Below are positions 1 through 5,613 of a DNA stretch of 8,540 nucleotides, piece by piece. The notes under the pieces are model-generated. The model searched no databases, was not told where the DNA came from, and was given only the letters and a program-made list of their open reading frames with translations. A program made the translations under genes and the position numbers. The stretch is from Prochlorococcus marinus str. MIT 9215 (GTDB lineage Bacteria > Cyanobacteriota > Cyanobacteriia > PCC-6307 > Cyanobiaceae): contig CATBLW010000299.1 in NCBI GenBank assembly GCA_949486985.1, positions 1 through 8,540 of the forward strand, written 5' to 3'. The stretch's first letter is position 1, and the number at the start of each line of letters is the position of its first letter.

Positions 1-16
1 TTTGAAAATCAGCTTC

Positions 17-145
17 TTAGTTGGCAAGCTTTGCGTGTGCTTTGTCGGCTTTGCGGATCAACTCTTGGGCTTCTTCCCTCGAGGTGCAATTCTCGGCTTT
101 TTCTGCAAGCCTAAGTAGCTTCTTGTGTTGCTTGTTTTTGCCCAT
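17..145 (-). CDS. Small charged protein, 42 residues, function unknown
   Basis: The frame starts with ATG at 145 and ends with TAA at 17-19. The product begins MGKNKQHKKLLRLAEKAE and ends KAHAKLAN. It is rich in Lys, Glu, Ala and Leu with no membrane segment and a single Cys at residue 20. The spacing of hydrophobic residues would suit two short amphipathic helices (about 6-18 and 22-40). An AGGGG ribosome site lies six bases before the ATG, one of the best in the window, and a TACAAT box lies about 40 bases upstream. Together these support a real gene despite its size. I do not recognise the family. Its basic N-terminus could suit contact with nucleic acid or ribosomes, but that is a guess. 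It stands apart from the large operon, with its own promoter. Confidence 0.68.
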   Translation of the reverse strand: MGKNKQHKKLLRLAEKAENCTSREEAQELIRKADKAHAKLAN

Positions 146-185
146 TTGCTGCCCCTGACTGGCTAATTTTTAACTTATTACTTTC

Positions 186-191
186 ATTGTA
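186..191 (-). promoter_or_regulatory. Candidate -10 box of the 42-residue protein gene
   Basis: On the minus strand the hexamer reads TACAAT and is preceded by GGG. It lies 40 bases upstream of the ATG at 145, which implies a leader of roughly 30-35 bases. No good -35 box is visible 16-18 bases further up. Such a promoter is common in picocyanobacteria, where the -35 region is often weak. The call rests on the match and the spacing only. Confidence 0.42.
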
Positions 192-218
192 CCCTATTGA
201 GTGGCTTGATCGCAGAAT

Positions 219-249
219 CTCCCCATTCTTTCGCAGAAAGCATGGGGAG
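219..249. repeat. Strong hairpin, 13 base pairs, upstream of the small gene
   Basis: The outer arms CTCCCCAT (219-226) and ATGGGGAG (242-249) pair perfectly. One T/C mismatch follows, then inner arms CTTTC (228-232) and GAAAG (236-240) around a GCA loop. A competing fold exists: CCCATTCT (222-229) also pairs perfectly with AGAATGGG (248-255). The left arm can therefore use either of two partners. CGCAGAA also occurs twice (211-217 and 233-239). The hairpin sits about 28 bases upstream of the TACAAT box of the small gene. It has no T-run on either side, so it is a poor intrinsic terminator. An operator-like inverted repeat or a structured RNA are alternatives. Confidence 0.6.
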
Positions 250-370
250 AATGGGTCTGAGCTTCGCCAGTAATAGCCTTGCAAAACGTTGCTATAGGGC
301 TCGCAAAGCTTTGTGGTTTTTGCTTTCGGGGCTTGTGAGTCAGAGCTGGATATCGTTGCCCCGATAAGAA

Positions 371-493
371 TTGCCACGCGCGGTTTGGTCACTGTTAAAG
401 CTTGTAGGGGACAGCTTGGTTGTGCTTGCAATCATTGCTCTCTTGAATGCATGGCCTCCCCAAAAACCTTCTGGTTGCGGAAGCTGTATTTAA
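371..493 (+). CDS. Tentative 40-residue small membrane protein, unknown
   Basis: This frame is open from just after a TAA at 365-367 and ends at TAA 491-493. TTG at 371 is the first possible start. The product would begin MPRAVWSLLKLVGDS, pass through a hydrophobic stretch VVLAIIALL (about residues 17-25) and end in a Cys-containing tail, PSGCGSCI. A basic start, one helix and a CxxC-like end look like a small single-pass membrane protein. Against it: there is no ATG, the ribosome site is weak (only AAGAA nearby), and T-rich DNA gives hydrophobic translations by chance. An AGGGG at 407-411 could instead serve an internal TTG at 416. I do not recognise a family. Confidence 0.3.
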   Translation: MPRAVWSLLKLVGDSLVVLAIIALLNAWPPQKPSGCGSCI

Positions 494-616
494 ATGGAAA
501 TTGCCGATAAAGAAAACTTTGCGTTGTCGTTATCGTCTAAATTTCAGGATTGTCTGATCTCATGTTACTTGGTTTCGCCAATCTTGGTGATAGTAGTGAA
601 GGCCTGTCTGTCCTAG
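494..616 (+). CDS. Tentative 40-residue protein directly after the previous frame
   Basis: ATG at 494 follows the TAA at 491-493 with no gap and in the same frame. Translation runs to TAG at 614-616. The product starts MEIADKENFALSLSSKFQ, and its second half is hydrophobic (about residues 25-37, ISCYLVSPILVIVVKA). The direct TAA-ATG contact would suit translational coupling. The same arrangement could also be one older frame of about 82 codons (371-616) interrupted by a TAA. No separate ribosome site is visible. The region is T-rich on this strand, which favours hydrophobic codons by chance. Function unknown. Confidence 0.25.
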   Translation: MEIADKENFALSLSSKFQDCLISCYLVSPILVIVVKACLS

Positions 617-841
617 TACTTGCTGTTAATGTTTAGAGTAGCTCTAGTTTTTGGTTCGCTCGCTATTGCCCTCCGACTTAATTGTCGTTGATTCTCTGTT
701 GAATCTTTCTGGGGCTTTGATATCCTGCTGCGACTCGGCTGTTGTCTTTAGGGCTGGATTGAGTTGCTAGATATTTTTGGCCAGCACTTTATTTGCCCAA
801 GGCAAATACTCATTTCTTCGATAATCTTCTCTCAATCTGAT
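617..841. other. Non-coding spacer with one perfect hairpin
   Basis: No convincing reading frame is seen on either strand; the longest ATG frames are about 20 codons. The + strand is T-rich. The one clear structure is ATTTGCC (791-797), loop CAA, GGCAAAT (801-807), a perfect seven-base-pair stem. It begins 34 bases beyond the 3' end of tRNA-Thr and could help end that transcript, but no U-run follows it on the minus strand. Confidence 0.55.
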
Positions 842-912
<71 letters not shown>

Positions 913-953
913 GACCACCAGAACTTAACATTCCAGATTATGGATTTGAATAA

Positions 954-1214
954 TTGAGCGAATCTTCTGACCCAGGCGCAAAGTTGGATCCCAAACTAAG
1001 GGAGCGACTTCTTCAAGAGTCACTCAGCCCCTGGCGTGGATTCCGTAGGGTTCTCTGGTTCACTTTGTTCGCTTCCGGTGGCATCGGCTTGCTCACCATG
1101 GGGATGCGAGCTGCTGGTGGTGGAGCTGTCCCTTTCTCCGATATCGGCATCCAGCTCGGCGCGCTGTTCCTTTTCGGTGCCTTGCTTTGGTTCGATCGTC
1201 GCCGTTCCGTTTGA
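954..1214 (+). CDS. Small two-helix membrane protein, DUF3493 / LPA1-Rep27 type
   Basis: The product has 86 residues. A conserved-looking block KLDPKLRERLLQESLSPWRG (residues 10-29) is followed by two membrane segments (about 32-50 and 63-80) and a basic end, WFDRRRSV. From memory this matches the cyanobacterial DUF3493 domain, also found at the C-terminus of the plant and algal photosystem II assembly factors LPA1 and REP27. A role in photosystem II assembly or repair at the thylakoid is therefore possible but inferred. The start must be TTG at 954, because TAA at 951-953 closes the frame just before it; no clear ribosome site is seen. Its last 65 codons, including the stop, lie opposite the tail of the convergent membrane gene, so only residues 1-22 are free of overlap. 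Confidence 0.85.
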   Translation: MSESSDPGAKLDPKLRERLLQESLSPWRGFRRVLWFTLFASGGIGLLTMGMRAAGGGAVPFSDIGIQLGALFLFGALLWFDRRRSV

Positions 1215-1817
1215 TGCGTTGATGGGTTGCTGAATCTCAAGTTCAGGAATCGATAGCAGGCTCAGCCCTAGGCAAAGTCGCTCGATTCGTAGTTCATCTT
1301 CACTGAGTGCTGTGGCCTGACTCAACGCATCATCGGATTGACTGAGTAACCAAATGGTCTGACTCAGTTGATGCCATTGCCACGTCAGTAGAGCCAAGAT
1401 TGGAATTGAGGTCAGAAGAGTTATCAAACGCGAACTGCCCTTGAGGGGCGACATGTCAATAACCAGAACAGCTGATTGGTCGATCCACCAGAGGATGACC
1501 AATAGAGCTACCGATCCAATCAGAAGGCTTGCCCGAGGCACGACTTCTTTCTGCAGGCCGCTGAGTTGACGTTGTTGTTGGTTTCTGCCGCGAAGTGGTC
1601 GTTGTAGGAGCAGGAGTGATCCCCAGTCGGCTGGTCGTTGCCAAAGTGCAAGTGTTGGGGCTAAAACTGCAACTCCCCAGGTGAGTAGACGTTCAATAGC
1701 GGGAACAGGCCCTAAGTCGGCCCCAGCGAGCACAAGCCTCAGCAGCAGCACCTCTAGGGGGATCAACCCTATGGAGAGGAGCTGAAGCCAGAGCAGGGGC
1801 TCGCGGCGTGCAGTCAC
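1020..1817 (-). CDS. Low-complexity-tail membrane protein, last gene of the infB operon
   Basis: The product has 265 residues. Membrane segments are likely at about 8-31, 43-60, 96-118 and 130-147. The start region REPLLWLQLL resembles cyanobacterial homologues as I recall them. From about residue 194 the chain becomes a hydrophilic tail of Glu, Ser, Thr, Gln, Gly and Pro. I recall an NCBI family described this way ('low-complexity tail membrane protein', short name like 'colliding_TM'), noted for colliding with a convergent gene. That is exactly what happens here: residues 202-265 lie opposite the gene at 954-1214. The start is GTG at 1817, in a GTGA overlap with a 10-codon mini-ORF that follows infB. 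The gap to the infB stop is only 28 bases, so it is part of the operon. Function unknown. Confidence 0.85.
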   Translation of the reverse strand: MTARREPLLWLQLLSIGLIPLEVLLLRLVLAGADLGPVPAIERLLTWGVAVLAPTLALWQRPADWGSLLLLQRPLRGRNQQQRQLSGLQKEVVPRASLLIGSVALLVILWWIDQSAVLVIDMSPLKGSSRLITLLTSIPILALLTWQWHQLSQTIWLLSQSDDALSQATALSEDELRIERLCLGLSLLSIPELEIQQPINASNGTATIEPKQGTEKEQRAELDADIGERDSSTTSSSHPHGEQADATGSEQSEPENPTESTPGAE

Positions 1818-1846
1818 AACAGGTAGACGTTGAAAGGGACTTTCAT
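1814..1846 (-). other. Ten-codon mini-ORF bridging infB and the membrane gene
   Basis: ATG at 1846 overlaps the infB stop as TAATG. The mini-ORF reads MKVPFNVYLL and ends in TGA at 1816-1814, overlapping the GTG start of the next gene as GTGA. A ribosome ending infB could restart here and then hand over to the GTG, which has no ribosome site of its own. This may be a coupling device rather than a functional peptide. Confidence 0.4.
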
Positions 1847-4800
1847 TAGGTGCTCAGTTTTCGGCGTTGAGTTACCAACTTGTAGGCATCAATGATGTCG
1901 CCTTCTTCCCAGTTGGCGAAACGATCGCAGCCGATGCCGCATTCAAAGCCACTTGCCACTTCTTTGACGTCATCTTTGTTGCGGCGAAGTGAGTTGAGAT
2001 CACCTTCATAGACAACTTGGTTTTTCCGCTTAACCCGAGCCTTGCAGTTCCGTTGCAGTTTGCCAGTGGTGACATAGCAACCCGCCACAGCGCTCTTGCC
2101 AATGGTGAAGATGGCTCGCACTTCTGCTTCTCCTAAGGATTCTTCCACCAGCTCAGGCTCTAGGAGGCCTTCCATCGCCATTTGGATGTCTTCCAGGAGT
2201 TTGTAGATCACTTCGTAATCCCTAACGTCAACTCCGGTGGCGTCTGCTGCTTTTTTGGCTCCTGGGGCCATGGAGGTGTTGAAGCCAACGATGACGGCAC
2301 CAGAGGCGGAGGCAAGATCTACGTCTGTTTCAGTGATTTCACCAGGCGCGGAAAGAAGCACGCGAACTTGAACTTCGTCTTTGGGCAATTGCTCAAGAGA
2401 ACCAAGAATGGCTTCCACGCTGCCTTGAACGTCGGCTTTGAGAATCAAATTGAGTTCTTTGAGTTCGCCTTCGCTGGCCTGGCCTGACATGGCTGTCAGG
2501 GAAACCCGTCGAGATGCCATTTGTTGGGCTAGTCGGGTCGCACGAGCATCGGAGGCTCGTTCTCCCACCACTGCCCGTGCTGACTTCTCATCGGGGTAGA
2601 CCTCAAATTCGTCGCCAGCTGTTGGAACTTCGCTGAATCCGAGTGCTTCTACGGCCCCTGATGGGCCCGACAACTTAAGCCTGGCGCCGTTGTCGTCAAC
2701 CATCGCTCTCACCTTGCCAAGCACAGGGCCTGCGGCCACCACATCTCCTGTTTTCAGAGTGCCGTTTTGAATCAAAAGGGTGGCGACAGGTCCCTTGGCT
2801 TTGTCGAGATGGGCTTCGATCACGGTGCCTTTGGCCAGTCGATTTGGATTGGCTTGTAGATCCTCTACTTCGGTCACCAAAAGGATCATCTCGAGAAGCT
2901 TGTCGATGTTTTCTCCCTTGATGGCACTGACAGGAACCATCACCACATCACCACCCCATTCTTCGGCGAGCAGATTCTGTTCGGATAGTTCTTGTTTGAC
3001 GCGGTCAGGAGAGGCTCCTTCCTTGTCTGTTTTGTTGATGGCTACAACGATGGGCACTTCCGCTGCCCGCGCGTGACTGATGGCTTCAAGAGTTTGAGGT
3101 CGAACCCCATCGTCGGCGGCAACCACCAGCACGGCTACGTCAGTAACTTTCGTGCCGCGGGCACGCATGGCGGTGAACGCCGCGTGACCTGGTGTGTCCA
3201 GGAAGGTGATCTTGCGTTGCTTACCACCGTGCTCAACATCAACCTGATAGGCGCCAATGTGCTGGGTAATGCCTCCTGCTTCGCCTGCTGCTACACGTGC
3301 TTTGCGAATGGCATCAAGAAGGCTGGTCTTGCCGTGGTCGACGTGGCCCATAACCGTAACCACTGGTGGTCTTCTGATCAGGTGATCCCGATCAGTTTCT
3401 TCGATCATTTCTGCCGTCTTCTTAGCGGCTTCTTCCACGTCGTCCTGAAGAACAGGTACCCCGAATTCCTCAGCAACTGTTTCGATCGTGGGGAGATCGA
3501 GTGATTGGGTTACCGTGGCGATAATCCCTTTGAAGAACAGGGATTTAATGATTTCAGAGCTTTCAACACTCAGCATGTCTGCCAGCTCTTGAACCGTGAG
3601 GTTGGCCTCCGGAACAATCAGCATTTCGGGCCTGACCTGCTTGGCTTCTCGGGCTGCGCGCAGCTCCATAGCCCGACGTCGCTGACGTTGACGGGTGGTC
3701 TCTTTCTTGCGCTTACGCATGGCCGCAACAGGTTTTGCGGCGGGCTTTTGTTTCGTCCTTGGTTTGGCCGGTCTGGCCAAACTGGCTGTGAGGACTACAG
3801 CCTGTTGTTCGCCTGCGTAGCCGCCTGTTTCGGCGGTCAGAGCATCATCGTTTTCACCGATGATGTGGACTTTCTGGCGCTGCTTCTGAGGAGATTTGCT
3901 CCGCAGGGCTTCCAGCTTGGCGCTGTCGTCCCATTCAGGCCGCCCTGGTCTTCTTGGTGCTCCTGCTGCACCTGGAGCGGGACGATGGCCTGGCCTCTTC
4001 GGGGCGGCAGGGGCCGTGGGGCGCTCCACTGGTGGAGTTGCACCTTCGGATCCGCCGCGAGGGCCCACGCTCGTTCCATCTGGTCTTCGTGGCGGTGGTG
4101 TGCCAGGGCGACCCGTGGGCTTCTGAAGCTGCATGAGCTCGCCAGGAGCCACAGGCTTGCGCATGCCAGCAGGCATACCAGGCCGAGTGGGGGCACCAGG
4201 CCGAGTCGGTGCTCCTGGACGGTTGTTGCCATCCTTGGCTTCAGGGTTGTTGCTGTTGGACTTATCCCGCCGTATGGGCTTGCCAACCAATTCAAGGGTG
4301 TTGCCACCAGCGCGTGGCTGCCCTGGTCGCGTGACGCCGCCAGGCCGAGTCGGAGCGCCTGGTCGTTGTGAACCTCCAGGTCGCTGAGGCATGTTGGCGC
4401 GTTGACTCGGAGGCCCGATTGGTCTTGGGCTGACTCCGGGACGTTGTTTCTGTTGCTTGTCTGTTCCTTTGGCTTGTGGTCGCGTTGGCGGAGCGACTGG
4501 GGGGCGCTTGGGTTGTGGTTGTGGGCGTCCTACTAGCTCTGGCTTTGGTGCAGGGCGATCAGAAGAGGCTGATGGCTTGCCTGGTTTCGCAGGAGCCGGC
4601 GACTGTGGCCTTGAAACGATTTTGGGACGAGGTGCGGCACCGTCGCCTGGACGCTTGGCAATTACAGGAGCTTTGGGTTGTGGGCGTCCTACCAGCTCTG
4701 GCTTTGGTGCAGGGCGATCAGAAGAGGCTGCTGGCTTGTTGGCGGGCTTGGGTGTCTGCGCTGCTACTGGGCGGCTGGGAGTTGCTGGACGATTGACTGG

Positions 4801-5283
4801 GCTCTTGGCTTTTGGCTCTACTTTTGGCTCTACTTTTGCCTTCGCTGGACTTGCTGGAACAGGCTTTTTAGATGGTGAGCTGACGACTACTGGCTGCGTT
4901 GGCGGGGCCGGACGCGTTGCTGATCCAGCAGTAGGTCTTGCCAGTTCAATTGGTTTGCTGGGTGAGGCTGGTTTGGCGGGACTTGTCTGAGAACTGCTGG
5001 CTGACTTACGTGCCGGGGCCTCGGCTGCCTTTGGTGTTGCAGGAGCTGCCTTCTTGACCGAAAGAATGGCTTCTGTTGGTGGAGCCTTGCTAGGCGATGA
5101 GGCATTGGTCGCACCACCTTTCTTTAGCAAGCCACGGATACGTTTTGCTTCGTCGTCACTGATCGAACTGCTGTGACTCTTTGCCGCAATTGAGAGCTTC
5201 TCAGCAGCATCGAGCACGTCCTTGTTCTCCAGGCCTAGATCCCTGGACAGCTCATAAATTCTGATTTTGCTGCTGCTGGTCAT
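1846..5283 (-). CDS. infB: Translation initiation factor IF2
   Basis: The protein has 1145 residues and is the GTPase that places initiator tRNA on the 30S subunit and promotes 50S joining. Order of parts: first IF2_N domain (about 6-53); a long Pro/Ala/Lys/Arg-rich disordered linker to about 540, with RPGAPTRPG-type repeats; second IF2_N (about 560-612); G domain; domain II (about 815-905); domain III (about 930-1040); C-terminal tRNA-binding domain (to about 1140). GTPase motifs are intact: GHVDHGKT at 646-653, DTPGH at 696-700, NKTD at 750-753, SAIK at 786-789. The chain is longer than the 890 residues of E. coli IF2, and the excess lies in the linker. ATG at 5283 has GGAG six bases upstream. 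ylxR ends 63 bases before it. Confidence 0.98.
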   Translation of the reverse strand: MTSSSKIRIYELSRDLGLENKDVLDAAEKLSIAAKSHSSSISDDEAKRIRGLLKKGGATNASSPSKAPPTEAILSVKKAAPATPKAAEAPARKSASSSQTSPAKPASPSKPIELARPTAGSATRPAPPTQPVVVSSPSKKPVPASPAKAKVEPKVEPKAKSPVNRPATPSRPVAAQTPKPANKPAASSDRPAPKPELVGRPQPKAPVIAKRPGDGAAPRPKIVSRPQSPAPAKPGKPSASSDRPAPKPELVGRPQPQPKRPPVAPPTRPQAKGTDKQQKQRPGVSPRPIGPPSQRANMPQRPGGSQRPGAPTRPGGVTRPGQPRAGGNTLELVGKPIRRDKSNSNNPEAKDGNNRPGAPTRPGAPTRPGMPAGMRKPVAPGELMQLQKPTGRPGTPPPRRPDGTSVGPRGGSEGATPPVERPTAPAAPKRPGHRPAPGAAGAPRRPGRPEWDDSAKLEALRSKSPQKQRQKVHIIGENDDALTAETGGYAGEQQAVVLTASLARPAKPRTKQKPAAKPVAAMRKRKKETTRQRQRRRAMELRAAREAKQVRPEMLIVPEANLTVQELADMLSVESSEIIKSLFFKGIIATVTQSLDLPTIETVAEEFGVPVLQDDVEEAAKKTAEMIEETDRDHLIRRPPVVTVMGHVDHGKTSLLDAIRKARVAAGEAGGITQHIGAYQVDVEHGGKQRKITFLDTPGHAAFTAMRARGTKVTDVAVLVVAADDGVRPQTLEAISHARAAEVPIVVAINKTDKEGASPDRVKQELSEQNLLAEEWGGDVVMVPVSAIKGENIDKLLEMILLVTEVEDLQANPNRLAKGTVIEAHLDKAKGPVATLLIQNGTLKTGDVVAAGPVLGKVRAMVDDNGARLKLSGPSGAVEALGFSEVPTAGDEFEVYPDEKSARAVVGERASDARATRLAQQMASRRVSLTAMSGQASEGELKELNLILKADVQGSVEAILGSLEQLPKDEVQVRVLLSAPGEITETDVDLASASGAVIVGFNTSMAPGAKKAADATGVDVRDYEVIYKLLEDIQMAMEGLLEPELVEESLGEAEVRAIFTIGKSAVAGCYVTTGKLQRNCKARVKRKNQVVYEGDLNSLRRNKDDVKEVASGFECGIGCDRFANWEEGDIIDAYKLVTQRRKLST
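4517..4579 (-). repeat. Direct repeat copy in the infB linker
   Basis: These 63 bases recur at 4676-4738 with two mismatches, 159 bases (53 codons) away. On the minus strand they encode about residues 236-256, containing ASSDRPAPKPELVGRPQP. A diverged ELVGKP follows further on in the linker. The near identity suggests a recent in-frame duplication or gene conversion within the disordered region. Confidence 0.9.
4676..4738 (-). repeat. Second direct repeat copy in the infB linker
   Basis: Partner of 4517-4579. It encodes about residues 183-203, again with ASSDRPAPKPELVGRPQP. The differences are T/C at the ELVG codons and A/C near the end. The 53-codon spacing keeps the reading frame, so copy-number change by slippage would lengthen or shorten the linker without breaking infB. 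Confidence 0.9.
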
Positions 5284-5308
5284 TCAGGTCTCCGGTCGGT
5301 CCGGGCAT

Positions 5309-5328
5309 GTGGTGCCTCGGGGCTCCAC
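5309..5328 (-). other. Hairpin between ylxR and infB
   Basis: On the minus strand GTGGAGCC and GGCACCAC pair at seven of eight positions around a CCGA loop. It begins 25 bases before the infB ATG, beyond the GGAG ribosome site. No U-run follows, so it is unlikely to terminate transcription. It could modulate RNA processing or the supply of ribosomes to infB. Confidence 0.35.
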
Positions 5329-5346
5329 ACACAGTGGGGCCATAGA

Positions 5347-5613
5347 TCATCTTGCCTCAGCGACTGAATTGAGTCGCTCTTGCAGCACCTCTAAAACGTT
5401 TTCCGGCACCTGGCAACGCAGGGCTTTGTGTAAACGTTTTCGACGGCGCGCCTCATCTAGGCAGTTCTCGCTTGGGCATAGATAGGCCGATCGGCCCATC
5501 CCTGCATCGAGAACTACGCCATCCTGATGATCGCGGATTACTCGCCAAAGCTGCTGGCGATTCAGCAGTTTGCGACAGGCAACGCAACGACGCAGGACGG
5601 GACGTTGGTTCAC
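5347..5613 (-). CDS. ylxR: YlxR family RNA-binding protein
   Basis: The protein has 88 residues and is typical in length and place for YlxR (DUF448), the small protein between nusA and infB. It carries the family signature RRCVACR (residues 8-14) and the GRSAYLC block (40-46). Four cysteines (10, 13, 46, 51) sit where a metal site could form, although many homologues lack some of them. The rest is strongly basic (DEARRRKRLHKALR, 53-66), which fits RNA contact. In Bacillus-type bacteria the homologue RnpM has been reported to bind RNase P; whether this one does is inference. The start is GTG at 5613, overlapping the nusA TGA as GTGA, so translation is probably coupled to nusA. No independent ribosome site is seen. 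Confidence 0.93.
   Translation of the reverse strand: MNQRPVLRRCVACRKLLNRQQLWRVIRDHQDGVVLDAGMGRSAYLCPSENCLDEARRRKRLHKALRCQVPENVLEVLQERLNSVAEAR

Noticed and set aside
111..431. 106-codon minus-strand frame, start TTG
   Set aside because: It overlaps the promoter, the hairpin and the first codons of the better-supported 42-residue gene, and its composition looks random.
313..510. 65-codon Cys-containing + strand frame, start GTG
   Set aside because: No ribosome site. It overlaps the tentative frames at 371-616 in another phase, and no domain-like pattern is visible.
2992..4371. Long + strand open frames opposite infB (170 and 288 codons, one phase, one stop between)
   Set aside because: They lie in the codon-aligned antisense phase of a clear infB gene, where stops appear only if infB uses TTA, CTA or TCA. 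Codon bias keeps the frame open. The translations are low-complexity shadows of the Pro-rich linker.
4457..4990. 177-codon Gly/Ala-rich + strand frame
   Set aside because: It is the complement of the Pro/Ala/Lys-rich IF2 linker, including the duplicated unit. There is no ribosome site and no independent sign of coding.
5360..5377. GCGACT/AGTCGC hairpin at the end of ylxR, considered as a terminator
   Set aside because: It lies in coding sequence with no U-run, and infB must be transcribed through it.
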